DNA of 19,366 nt. It comes from Eubacterium sp. CAG:274 (lineage in GTDB: Bacteria > Bacillota > Clostridia > Lachnospirales > CAG-274). The stretch covers positions 1 through 19,366 of the forward strand of contig FR888497.1 in NCBI GenBank assembly GCA_000432155.1, read 5' to 3'. The notes beneath the pieces are model-generated. The model had not been told where the DNA came from, ran no database searches, and worked only from the letters and a program-made list of their open reading frames with translations. Position 1 is the first letter of the stretch, and every line of letters begins with the position of its first letter. The position numbers were made by a program, and so were the translations under genes. This document shows positions 8,165 through 14,190 of the stretch, piece after piece.

Positions 8165-8192
8165 TTGAAAAATAGAGACTATGTGATATACT
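8165..8192 (+). promoter_or_regulatory. sigma-A promoter of the 467-residue unknown gene
   Basis: TTGAAA (8165-8170), 16 bases, TATACT (8187-8192), with TG one base before the -10 (extended -10). The predicted start near 8199 gives a leader of about 30 bases. It points to vegetative rather than sporulation-specific expression, despite the dpa genes downstream. Confidence 0.65.
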
Positions 8193-8228
8193 ATGACTTG
8201 TTTACTTTATTGTAGAGGAGGTTGAGAT

Positions 8229-9632
8229 GTGACAGATGAATATAAGGGGTTAAATGAAAATAAAGTCATATCTTTATTAAATAAGTTTTATTCTGCTTTT
8301 CTTGGAATATATAAAAATGAAAATTTTACAAATAAAAAAATTTATATTAGGTGTTGTGATAGTCTTTTTAAAAAATGGTATTATTCAGCCGTTGTAGCCA
8401 ATACTACAATTACACCTGCCCAGATAGTAGAGTTTTTAAACCCAGATAGTGTGTCTTATAAAATAAAAAATCTTGACTATAAGGATGAGAGTAATTTAAG
8501 TTATAAAAAGATAAATTATTCAATAGATAGTCATCCTGTAACATATGATTTTAAAAATATATTAAGTTTAGGTAAAAATAGTATTCAATTTGATGATATA
8601 GGTAGACTTGTTAATATAAGTAAAATTGAATTAAATGAATTACTTTCAAGTAGTGAGGATAATTATATATATTATTTACTGGAATTAGCTATGGAAATGA
8701 AATTGGTTACAACTATACCATCTATAGGAGTTGTTACATTTCAAACTACAAATAGTGCCGATGATATATTAAAATTAGATAATAGAAAATTATTTGATTT
8801 AATGTTAGATGGAGCATATGAATTAACTAAAAATAAGATTATAACCAATAAAACAGGGCATAAAAAACATATTAAAGAATGGATAACAGAGTTTACGGAA
8901 GTAGATAATGTTATGAGGTCTTTAATGGAATTAGAAAATGGTAAAAATTATACTGATGACGAGTTTAGTATGTTTTTACTGGAAATGGGTATTTTGTTTG
9001 ATAAATATTTTCTTACACCATATGGTTATTATTTCAAACTTATAAATCCTTACTACGGTATGCCTTTTGATATTATAAATGAATTTATGTTTATAGACTC
9101 CTTAGCAGAGGATTACGGCGAAATATATTTGGAAGATTACGAGGATATTATGTATTCGCCTTGTACAAGTTATTCCTTATCAAAATTAGGTATAGAGTAT
9201 TATGAAAAACAATCTTTAGAGAAAATACAGCTAGATGATTTAGATATTGAAGATGTTTTTGATATTATTCTTAATAACAAGGTAGAAAAGTACCATAGAT
9301 TAAGGAATAAAACTGTAGAGAAAAATGAAACTATAGCACTAAGTATGTACGACAATGATAATCCTTCTGAAAGTTTATTAGATAAATTTAATAAAAATAT
9401 GTCCCTTGCAAAATTAAGTCATATTATTTGCCATAAATATAAACTTATGGGGGATTCATACGACTACAGCTTTTATACATTACCTAAGACTGTTTTTTCA
9501 GAATATAGATGCGATTTTGAAAATGTAAATTACAATACAGTTAATGTAACGCTAAAAGATATTTTTAGTCGCTTTAATAAACTTTATTTGGAATTTGGTA
9601 ATAATAAGGTTTTTGTTATCAATAAAGTGTAA
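8229..9632 (+). CDS. uncharacterised AT-rich protein, possible C-terminal PRiA4b ORF3-like domain
   Basis: I do not recognise this 467-residue protein with certainty. It starts with GTG, 7 bases after AGGAGG (8216-8221); the overlapping ATG at 8227 meets TGA at once, and no other early in-frame ATG exists. It has no signal peptide, membrane segment or cysteine cluster, so is probably cytoplasmic, and is rich in Asp, Glu, Lys, Asn, Ile and Tyr. The last 75 residues (SLAKLSHIICHKYKLMGDSY, then SFYTL, then TLKDIF and LYLEFGNNKVFVI) recall the fold pattern of PRiA4b ORF3-like domains (an LHxxIQ..FGW..DHLY start and a YDFGDxW end), but the hallmark Trp and Asp residues are replaced. Base composition is extreme (9 of 60 bases are G or C at 8281-8340). 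It has its own promoter and no terminator before the next gene. Confidence 0.8.
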   Translation: MTDEYKGLNENKVISLLNKFYSAFLGIYKNENFTNKKIYIRCCDSLFKKWYYSAVVANTTITPAQIVEFLNPDSVSYKIKNLDYKDESNLSYKKINYSIDSHPVTYDFKNILSLGKNSIQFDDIGRLVNISKIELNELLSSSEDNYIYYLLELAMEMKLVTTIPSIGVVTFQTTNSADDILKLDNRKLFDLMLDGAYELTKNKIITNKTGHKKHIKEWITEFTEVDNVMRSLMELENGKNYTDDEFSMFLLEMGILFDKYFLTPYGYYFKLINPYYGMPFDIINEFMFIDSLAEDYGEIYLEDYEDIMYSPCTSYSLSKLGIEYYEKQSLEKIQLDDLDIEDVFDIILNNKVEKYHRLRNKTVEKNETIALSMYDNDNPSESLLDKFNKNMSLAKLSHIICHKYKLMGDSYDYSFYTLPKTVFSEYRCDFENVNYNTVNVTLKDIFSRFNKLYLEFGNNKVFVINKV

Positions 9633-9663
9633 AATTTAATAGGTAATTTATTAGAAATCTTTG

Positions 9664-9671
9664 CATATAAT
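9664..9671 (+). promoter_or_regulatory. possible -10 element before the SLH lipoprotein gene
   Basis: CATATAAT contains a perfect sigma-A TATAAT (9666-9671) and also matches seven of eight positions of a sigma-E CATACANT -10. No good -35 for either factor is visible at the right distance. It lies 23 bases before the start codon, close to the AGGAGG (9678-9683). It could give separate, perhaps sporulation-phase, expression of the lipoprotein and dpa genes. Confidence 0.28.
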
Positions 9672-9693
9672 GTATTGAGGAGGTTGTACATTT

Positions 9694-10506
9694 ATGCGAA
9701 GATTTTTATTTTTATTATTAATTGTTTTGTTGTGTGGATGCTCGGAGGCTGATAACAGCTCTAATACAGCTACGGTAGGCAAATATGGAGAAAGTATGCC
9801 TATAACAAGAGCTGAGGTGTGTAAAATGATAGCTTTGTCTAAGTATAGTCCAGAGGAAATTGACCTATTGGAAAGAAAGATAGTATTTAAAGATACTGAT
9901 ATGAATAAATGGTATGATAAATACATAAATAGTGCATTTACAGGGGGTTATATAAGTGGTGTTGATGAAGAACACTTTGACCCGGAGGGATATTTGTCAT
10001 TAAGACAAGCCCAGTTCCTTATTAACAAAATAACAAATTCAGAAAAATTAAAACTAAAATATAACGAAGAAGATAAGGATAAACCTATTTCTTATTCAAT
10101 GTGGGTAGAGGCTTTTGAAAAATCGGCTAAAATAGCAAATTTAAAAGTTGCAAATCAAAGTGTGGTAGTTTATGCAACAAAAGAGCAATGCTCAAAATTA
10201 GGAGATAACTTTATACTTACCGATAAGGGATTATTAAAGACAGACGGAATAGATTTTTCTGCTTATTATGATTGTCAGATTAATGTTATAACAAGAGAAA
10301 AAGAGATTGCTGCTATTAAATCTATTGAAAATGATTGTCCGGTTATTGATAACTTAACTGTTGTAAAGGCCAATTCAAAGGGAATAGATGTTCAATTAAA
10401 CGGAGCTACCAGATTTTTCAAAATTGAAAATAGTACATATAAAGAAGGGGACAAAGTTAAAATTTCATTTTTGAAAAATGGAGCTTATGAAATTAAGTAT
10501 ATGTAA
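9694..10506 (+). CDS. SLH-domain lipoprotein, function unknown
   Basis: A 270-residue predicted lipoprotein. A hydrophobic signal sequence with an Arg pair (residues 2-3) leads to the lipobox LCGC with Cys16 as the lipidation site, followed by a polar Ser/Asn linker. Residues about 36-113 form one S-layer homology (SLH) domain: TRAEVCKMIA, VFKDTDMNKWYDKYINSA, the GYISG turn and FDPEGYLSLRQAQ. SLH domains often bind secondary cell-wall polymers. The C-terminal half (about 150-270) looks beta-rich and is not recognised; it faintly recalls regions preceding the SpoIID domain in some clostridial LytB-like proteins, which I cannot check. The ribosome binding site is AGGAGG, 10 bases before ATG. 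It lies 46 bases upstream of dpaA on the same strand, so it may act in spore-envelope work, but that is context only. Confidence 0.85.
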   Translation: MRRFLFLLLIVLLCGCSEADNSSNTATVGKYGESMPITRAEVCKMIALSKYSPEEIDLLERKIVFKDTDMNKWYDKYINSAFTGGYISGVDEEHFDPEGYLSLRQAQFLINKITNSEKLKLKYNEEDKDKPISYSMWVEAFEKSAKIANLKVANQSVVVYATKEQCSKLGDNFILTDKGLLKTDGIDFSAYYDCQINVITREKEIAAIKSIENDCPVIDNLTVVKANSKGIDVQLNGATRFFKIENSTYKEGDKVKISFLKNGAYEIKYM

Positions 10507-10521
10507 TTTATAAAGGCACTT

Positions 10522-10540
10522 TTACATATTAATTATGTAA
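10522..10540 (+). other. hairpin just before the dpaA ribosome binding site
   Basis: TTACATA (10522-10528) and TATGTAA (10534-10540) form a perfect 7-bp AT-rich stem with a 5-base loop, ending exactly where GAGGTGA (10541-10547) begins. With no U tract it is not a terminator. It could modulate dpaA translation or be an operator; both are guesses. Confidence 0.3.
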
Positions 10541-10552
10541 GAGGTGATTATA

Positions 10553-11431
10553 TTGCGTAGAATTAATATAGGTATTTTAGGTGGGGATTACAGGTATAAA
10601 ATATTAAAAAATCTTTTTGAAGCAGACGGACTTGATGTAAAAACTTTTGGAAATATACATATTGAAAATAATAGTAGTTCATTAGATGAAATGTTAGACA
10701 ATACAGACCTGTTAATAGGGCCAATACCTTATACTAAGGATAAAAAGTACATAAATCTGTTTTGTGAAGATAAAATATCAATTTCGGAACTTTTATTAAA
10801 AATGAAAAGTAAAAAAATAACTTGCTTTGTCGCAGGAGTAATTGATGAGGAATTTAAAAATAAAGTTAAAAGTTGTGAAATTAATGTATATGATTTTTTT
10901 GAAATAGAAACCGTTGCCGTAAAAAATGCAGTACCGACAGCCGAAGGTGCAATTATGACGGCTATGGAAGAAAGTGAAAAAACACTTTTCGGAAGTAATA
11001 ATTTAATTCTGGGTTATGGACGATGTGGTAAGATACTTGCTCACACATTAAAGGGGCTAGGTGCTAATGTAAGTGTTTCTTACAGGAAACAGTTGGATTT
11101 AGCCTATATATCAGCCTATAATTATAATCCGGTTAAATTTGACGATGTAGAAAAAGTAATTGGTAAATATGATTTTATATTTAATACAATACCGGCCCTT
11201 GTGTTGAATAAAAAGGTTTTAAATTGTGTTTCTAAAAATGCTACTATAATTGATATAGCTCAAGCTCCGGGAGGAGTAGATTACAACTATGCAAGGAGTA
11301 TTGGACTAAGAGCTTTGTACTGCCCAGGGTTACCGGGGAGGATTGCACCTGTTACAGCAGCAGAAATTTTGAAAGAGGCTGTTGAAACAATCGTTGCAGA
11401 AATAGATATGCCATATCACAAAAATAGATAA
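10553..11431 (+). CDS. dpaA: dipicolinate synthase subunit A
   Basis: With DpaB it makes dipicolinic acid from the lysine-pathway intermediate dihydrodipicolinate in the mother cell; the product fills the spore core as Ca-DPA and gives heat resistance. The product is close to Bacillus subtilis SpoVFA in length (about 297 there, 292 here) and motifs: NINIGILGGD at the start, NAVPTAEGAIMTAM, the NAD(P)-binding GYGRCG (154-159), FNTIPALVLN, and PGGVDYNYA with CPGLPGRIAPVTAAEIL. I place the start at TTG 10553, 5 bases after GAGGTGA (10541-10547). An in-frame GTG at 10544 lies within that ribosome binding site and would give a three-residue longer protein; it is unlikely to be used. dpaB follows after 27 bases. 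Confidence 0.93.
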   Translation: MRRINIGILGGDYRYKILKNLFEADGLDVKTFGNIHIENNSSSLDEMLDNTDLLIGPIPYTKDKKYINLFCEDKISISELLLKMKSKKITCFVAGVIDEEFKNKVKSCEINVYDFFEIETVAVKNAVPTAEGAIMTAMEESEKTLFGSNNLILGYGRCGKILAHTLKGLGANVSVSYRKQLDLAYISAYNYNPVKFDDVEKVIGKYDFIFNTIPALVLNKKVLNCVSKNATIIDIAQAPGGVDYNYARSIGLRALYCPGLPGRIAPVTAAEILKEAVETIVAEIDMPYHKNR

Positions 11432-11445
11432 AACCTCATAATATA
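11417..11445 (+). promoter_or_regulatory. sigma-K-like promoter motif between dpaA and dpaB
   Basis: CACA (11417-11420), 16 bases, CATAATATA (11437-11445) matches the sigma-K pattern (mACm, 16 bases, CATAnnnTA) at every conserved position. The spoVF genes of Bacillus are sigma-K dependent, so the factor is right. However, transcription would start near 11452, inside the dpaB ribosome binding site, which argues against function. Confidence 0.22.
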
Positions 11446-11458
11446 CAGGGGAGGTGAT

Positions 11459-12040
11459 ATGGTGGAATTGAAAGGAATTAATTTAGGATTGTGTATGTGC
11501 GGTTCTTTTTGCACTTATAAAAAATCCTTTGAGGCTATTGAGCGATTAAAGAAAATAGGTGTTAATATATATCCTGTAATGAGCAAAATTTCCTATACTA
11601 CTGATACAAGATTTGGAAAGGCTCTTGAATTTAGAAAAAGACTTGAAGATATGACAGGAAACAAAATTATTGACTCCGTTTTTTCTGCTGAACCTATTGG
11701 ACCACAAAATTTTTTGGATATTATGCTTGTTGCACCTTGCACAGGTAACACAATGGCAAAATTAAATAATGGTATCACAGATGGCCCAGTCACAATGGCA
11801 TGTAAGGCACATTTAAGAAATAATAAACCTCTTGTACTTTGCCTTGCTACTAATGATGCCCTTGGCATAAATTTAAAAAATATAGGTGGATTAATGGTAA
11901 GAAAAAATATTTTCTTTGTACCTTTTGGACAGGATAATCCATCTAAAAAACCTCTGTCTATGATTTCTGACTTTGAAAAGATAGAGGATACTTTGAAAAA
12001 AGCTTTAGAATATGAACAAATACAACCTATACTGATTTAA
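11459..12040 (+). CDS. dpaB: dipicolinate synthase subunit B (flavoprotein)
   Basis: Partner of DpaA in dipicolinic acid synthesis in the mother cell. The 193-residue product belongs to the flavoprotein (HFCD-like) fold and follows SpoVFB closely: LCMCGSFCTYKKSFEAI near the start, STDTRFG-like TDTRFGKA, AEPIGPQNFLD, VAPCTGNTMAKLNNGITD, MACKAHLRNN and NIFFVPFGQDNPSKKP. Homologues are about 200 residues, so it is complete. The start is slightly ambiguous: ATG 11459 lies only 4 bases after GGAGG (11450-11454), while the next codon, GTG 11462, is at 7 bases, a better distance. The gene is 27 bases after dpaA and ends just before a shared terminator, so it is the last gene of the sporulation cluster. 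Confidence 0.93.
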   Translation: MVELKGINLGLCMCGSFCTYKKSFEAIERLKKIGVNIYPVMSKISYTTDTRFGKALEFRKRLEDMTGNKIIDSVFSAEPIGPQNFLDIMLVAPCTGNTMAKLNNGITDGPVTMACKAHLRNNKPLVLCLATNDALGINLKNIGGLMVRKNIFFVPFGQDNPSKKPLSMISDFEKIEDTLKKALEYEQIQPILI

Positions 12041-12049
12041 GAATAGAAA

Positions 12050-12080
12050 AGGCTGTTGCAACGAAAACAACAGCCTAGAG
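12050..12080. terminator. bidirectional terminator between convergent dpaB and the FAH-family gene
   Basis: A perfect 9-bp stem (AGGCTGTTG 12050-12058 with CAACAGCCT 12068-12076) has a 9-base loop. On the + strand TTTT follows after four bases (12081-12084); on the - strand the stem runs straight into TTTTCT. It fits best as the terminator of the - strand gene, which stops at 12087, and serves dpaB from the other side. Confidence 0.8.
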
Positions 12081-12086
12081 TTTTAA

Positions 12087-12932
12087 TTATATTACATAAT
12101 TTTTTAAGCTACCAATTTTTTCTATACGACATTCTATTACATCGCCTTTTTTAAGAAATTTAGGGGGTTGAAATCCCATACCTACGCCGGCAGGCGTGCC
12201 CATAGAAATTATAGTGCCAGCTTTTAATGTAGTACCTTGAGATAGTTCGCTTATAACATGAGGAATATTGAAAATAAGTAAACCTGTATTGCTATTTTGT
12301 CTAAGTTCTCCATTTATGTAAGATTGTATAGTAAGTACAGGGGGTCTATCAAATTCATCTTCTGTTATAATATCAGGTCCCATAGGACAAAAACCGTCAA
12401 GACTTTTACCAAAATACCATTGTTTATGTCTGGTTTGAAGATTTCTTGCACTAACATCGTTTAAAATTGTGTAGCCAAAAACATAGTCAAAAGCATTTTC
12501 TTCTGAAACATTTTTAGCTTTTTTTCCTATTATCACAGCTAATTCACATTCGTAATCCAAACTGTCTACTAATTCAGGATATGATGGAATATTACCTTCT
12601 GTAGCCACACATTCATTAGCTCTCTTTGAAAAATATACTGCGAAAGGTCTATCCCCACCAAAAGCTTCTTTTTTGTAACGAGCTGATTCTTCAGCATGAG
12701 CCATATAGTTGATGCCTAGACAAATTATGTCTTGTTTAGGGTTAGGAATTGGGGCAAGAGTTTCGGTTTCCTCTACATTAATTTTATCAGAAACTAAATC
12801 TAATAATTCCTGTGTTGATTTATTAGAATCTATTAATTCATTCATAGAATTGAAAGGTAAGGTATAAACAAAATTGTCTTTTACTATACCAACTTTTACA
12901 TTATTGTTGTGTTTAAAAGTTCTTAATCTCAT
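12087..12932 (-). CDS. fumarylacetoacetate hydrolase (FAH) family protein
   Basis: A metal-dependent enzyme of the FAH superfamily, which includes acylpyruvate hydrolases, oxaloacetate decarboxylases/tautomerases and 2-hydroxyhepta-2,4-diene-1,7-dioate isomerases. The substrate cannot be read from sequence. In the 281-residue chain, the N-terminal 60 residues are a variable domain. The catalytic core shows GINYMAHAEE (73-82, with His79 and Glu82), the metal ligands Glu128 and Glu130 in DYECE, Asp159 in NDVSAR, Lys176 in the FGKSLDGF loop, and TPAGVG near the C-terminus. AAGGAG (12947-12942) stands 9 bases before ATG. It is a single gene with its own promoter, convergent with dpaB and divergent from the SOS-boxed gene. 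Oxaloacetate tautomerase or acylpyruvase is my best guess, held weakly. Confidence 0.9.
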   Translation of the reverse strand: MRLRTFKHNNNVKVGIVKDNFVYTLPFNSMNELIDSNKSTQELLDLVSDKINVEETETLAPIPNPKQDIICLGINYMAHAEESARYKKEAFGGDRPFAVYFSKRANECVATEGNIPSYPELVDSLDYECELAVIIGKKAKNVSEENAFDYVFGYTILNDVSARNLQTRHKQWYFGKSLDGFCPMGPDIITEDEFDRPPVLTIQSYINGELRQNSNTGLLIFNIPHVISELSQGTTLKAGTIISMGTPAGVGMGFQPPKFLKKGDVIECRIEKIGSLKNYVI

Positions 12933-12953
12933 TTTTTCACACTCCTTTCCTTG

Positions 12954-12981
12954 ATTATATCACATTGGTAAACAAAGTTAA
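12954..12981 (-). promoter_or_regulatory. promoter of the FAH-family gene
   Basis: On the - strand, TTAACT (12981-12976), 16 bases, TATAAT (12959-12954) with TG one base upstream (extended -10). The predicted start near 12947 coincides with the first base of the ribosome binding site, so the leader would be very short. Confidence 0.55.
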
Positions 12982-12996
12982 ATAAAAAAGTTTATA

Positions 12997-13010
12997 CGAA
13001 CAAATGTTTG
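12997..13010. promoter_or_regulatory. LexA/DinR (SOS) operator overlapping a -35 box
   Basis: CGAACAAATGTTTG fits the Gram-positive SOS box CGAACRNRYGTTYG at every defined position. It overlaps the -35 hexamer (13008-13013) of the perfect promoter that follows, a classic repressor position. Repression by LexA and induction by DNA damage are inferred from this match and its placement. Confidence 0.72.
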
Positions 13011-13036
13011 ACAAAGGTTAAAATATATTGTATAAT
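13008..13036 (+). promoter_or_regulatory. perfect consensus sigma-A promoter of the small membrane protein gene
   Basis: TTGACA (13008-13013), exactly 17 bases, TATAAT (13031-13036): full match to the vegetative consensus. A promoter this strong normally needs tight repression, which fits the overlapping SOS box. The predicted transcript start is near 13043. Confidence 0.9.
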
Positions 13037-13046
13037 GTCGATAAAT

Positions 13047-13060
13047 CGAAGATATGTTCG
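13047..13060. promoter_or_regulatory. second, near-perfect SOS box downstream of the -10
   Basis: CGAAGATATGTTCG differs from the ideal palindrome CGAACATATGTTCG by one base (C to G at position five). It covers the region just after the expected transcript start and ends 4 bases before the ribosome binding site. Its centre lies 50 bp from that of the first box, about five helical turns. The mismatch hits a conserved base, so it may be a weaker site. Confidence 0.5.
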
Positions 13061-13077
13061 AAAAAAGGAGGAGAGAT

Positions 13078-13392
13078 ATGAAAGAATATAAAAATTCCGC
13101 TAACAGAATTATGGTAGCATTATTGTCTGTAGTTGGCTTTGCTATTGCCTATGGAATATGCTGGCTTGTAAATGCTGAATTTAAACATATGTTTGCTATT
13201 ACTATGCCTTTTGTTGTTGTAGCAGAAATTTCTTGGATTTTATTTGGCATAAATTCAGACTTAGAAGAAAAACGAAGAAAAGAAAGGGCTATAGCCAGAC
13301 AAAAAAGAAAGAGTTTAGATTATGGAAATAATGTAATATATGGCTTTGCGGAAAAGGAAAGAGATAAATATTTTTTGTTCAAGGTTTCTTAA
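13078..13392 (+). CDS. small two-helix membrane protein, probably SOS-induced
   Basis: A 104-residue protein of no family I recognise. Start: ATG 13078, 6 bases after AAGGAGG (13065-13071). An upstream in-frame ATG at 13054 has no ribosome binding site and lies within the second operator, so I reject it. Two hydrophobic stretches (about 11-31 and 37-58) are joined by a short turn (NAEFKH), then a strongly basic segment (about 64-79, rich in Lys and Arg), then a soluble tail. The charge pattern suggests both ends in the cytoplasm. The promoter is perfect consensus and carries one exact and one near LexA box, so expression on DNA damage is likely. Small SOS membrane proteins in other bacteria (YneA, SidA, DidA) block cell division; this one lacks a LysM domain and resembles none of them, so a division-checkpoint role is only a hypothesis. 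Confidence 0.85.
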   Translation: MKEYKNSANRIMVALLSVVGFAIAYGICWLVNAEFKHMFAITMPFVVVAEISWILFGINSDLEEKRRKERAIARQKRKSLDYGNNVIYGFAEKERDKYFLFKVS

Positions 13393-13415
13393 TATAGGTA
13401 GAAAATGGTTTTTAG

Positions 13416-13444
13416 TTGACAAATCGGTTGTTCTGAATTAAAAT
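13416..13444 (+). promoter_or_regulatory. sigma-A promoter of the RpiB/LacAB-like gene
   Basis: TTGACA (13416-13421), exactly 17 bases, TAAAAT (13439-13444). This is a perfect -35 with a five-of-six -10 and fits strong expression of the gene that follows. It begins 23 bases after the preceding stop codon, with no terminator between. Confidence 0.85.
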
Positions 13445-13483
13445 CAATATGTAAATACTGATTTAGAGAAAGGAAACAGAAAA

Positions 13484-14122
13484 ATGAAAATTGCTTTAAT
13501 CAATGAAAACAGTCAGGCAGCAAAGAATGAATTAATCTTCAATACTTTAAAGAGCGTAGTTGAACCTATGGGTCACGAAGTATTTAACTATGGTATGTAC
13601 TCTGCTGATGACGAAGCACAGCTTACATATGTTCAGAATGGTATTCTTGCAGCTATTTTATTAAACTCTGGTGCAGCTGATTTTGTTATTACAGGCTGTG
13701 GTACAGGCGAAGGTGCAATGCTTGCTTGTAATGCTTTCCCAGGTGTTTTATGTGGTCATGTTGTTGACCCATCTGATGGTTATATGTTTGCTCAGATTAA
13801 TGATGGTAACTGTGCAGCTTTCCCATTTGCTAAGGGTTTTGGCTGGGGTGCTGAATTAAACCTTAAATATACTTTCGAACAGCTTTTCTGTGGCGAAAGT
13901 GGTCAGGGTTACCCAAGAGAAAGAGTAGTACCAGAACAGAGAAATAAGAAAATTCTTGACGAAGTTAAGAAGGTTACTCATACTGATTTAATTACTATTC
14001 TTAACAACCTTGATAAGGACCTTGTTAAGGGTGCTATTAGTGGTGAAAAGTTCCAGGAATACTTCTTCGCTAATTGCAAAGATGAAAAAATTGCTGAATG
14101 TGTTAAGGCTCTTTTAGCTTAA
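13484..14122 (+). CDS. RpiB/LacA/LacB-family sugar-phosphate isomerase
   Basis: A predicted aldose-ketose isomerase of the ribose-5-phosphate isomerase B / galactose-6-phosphate isomerase superfamily. The N-terminal 150 residues hold the family core: KIALINENS at the start, a segment around residue 26-60 matching the RpiB fold, and GCGTGEGAML (71-80), where Cys72 occupies the place of the catalytic cysteine of RpiB. At 212 residues it is longer than typical RpiB (about 150); the extra 60 residues are a charged helical tail. The true substrate is unknown, and the dissimilar sequence after the core argues against calling it rpiB. It has its own near-consensus promoter and terminator; the ribosome binding site is AAAGGA (13469-13474). 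Codon use is as biased as in the PFOR gene, so high expression is likely. Confidence 0.85.
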   Translation: MKIALINENSQAAKNELIFNTLKSVVEPMGHEVFNYGMYSADDEAQLTYVQNGILAAILLNSGAADFVITGCGTGEGAMLACNAFPGVLCGHVVDPSDGYMFAQINDGNCAAFPFAKGFGWGAELNLKYTFEQLFCGESGQGYPRERVVPEQRNKKILDEVKKVTHTDLITILNNLDKDLVKGAISGEKFQEYFFANCKDEKIAECVKALLA

Positions 14123-14140
14123 TCAATAATATTTGGTAGT

Positions 14141-14176
14141 AAAAATGCTCTCGTTTTATAAGCGAGAGCATTTTTT
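14141..14176. terminator. strong bidirectional terminator
   Basis: A perfect 13-bp stem (AAAAATGCTCTCG 14141-14153 with CGAGAGCATTTTT 14163-14175) has a 9-base loop. T residues (14171-14176) follow on the + strand, and the A run at the left supplies them on the - strand. It ends both the isomerase gene and the convergent rqcH-mgtE operon, whose stop is at 14191. Confidence 0.92.
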
Positions 14177-14190
14177 GTGTCATATTTATT

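Noticed and set aside
13054..13080. An upstream ATG (13054) extending the small membrane protein by eight residues.
   Set aside because: It has no ribosome binding site and lies within the second SOS box, while ATG 13078 has AAGGAGG at good spacing.
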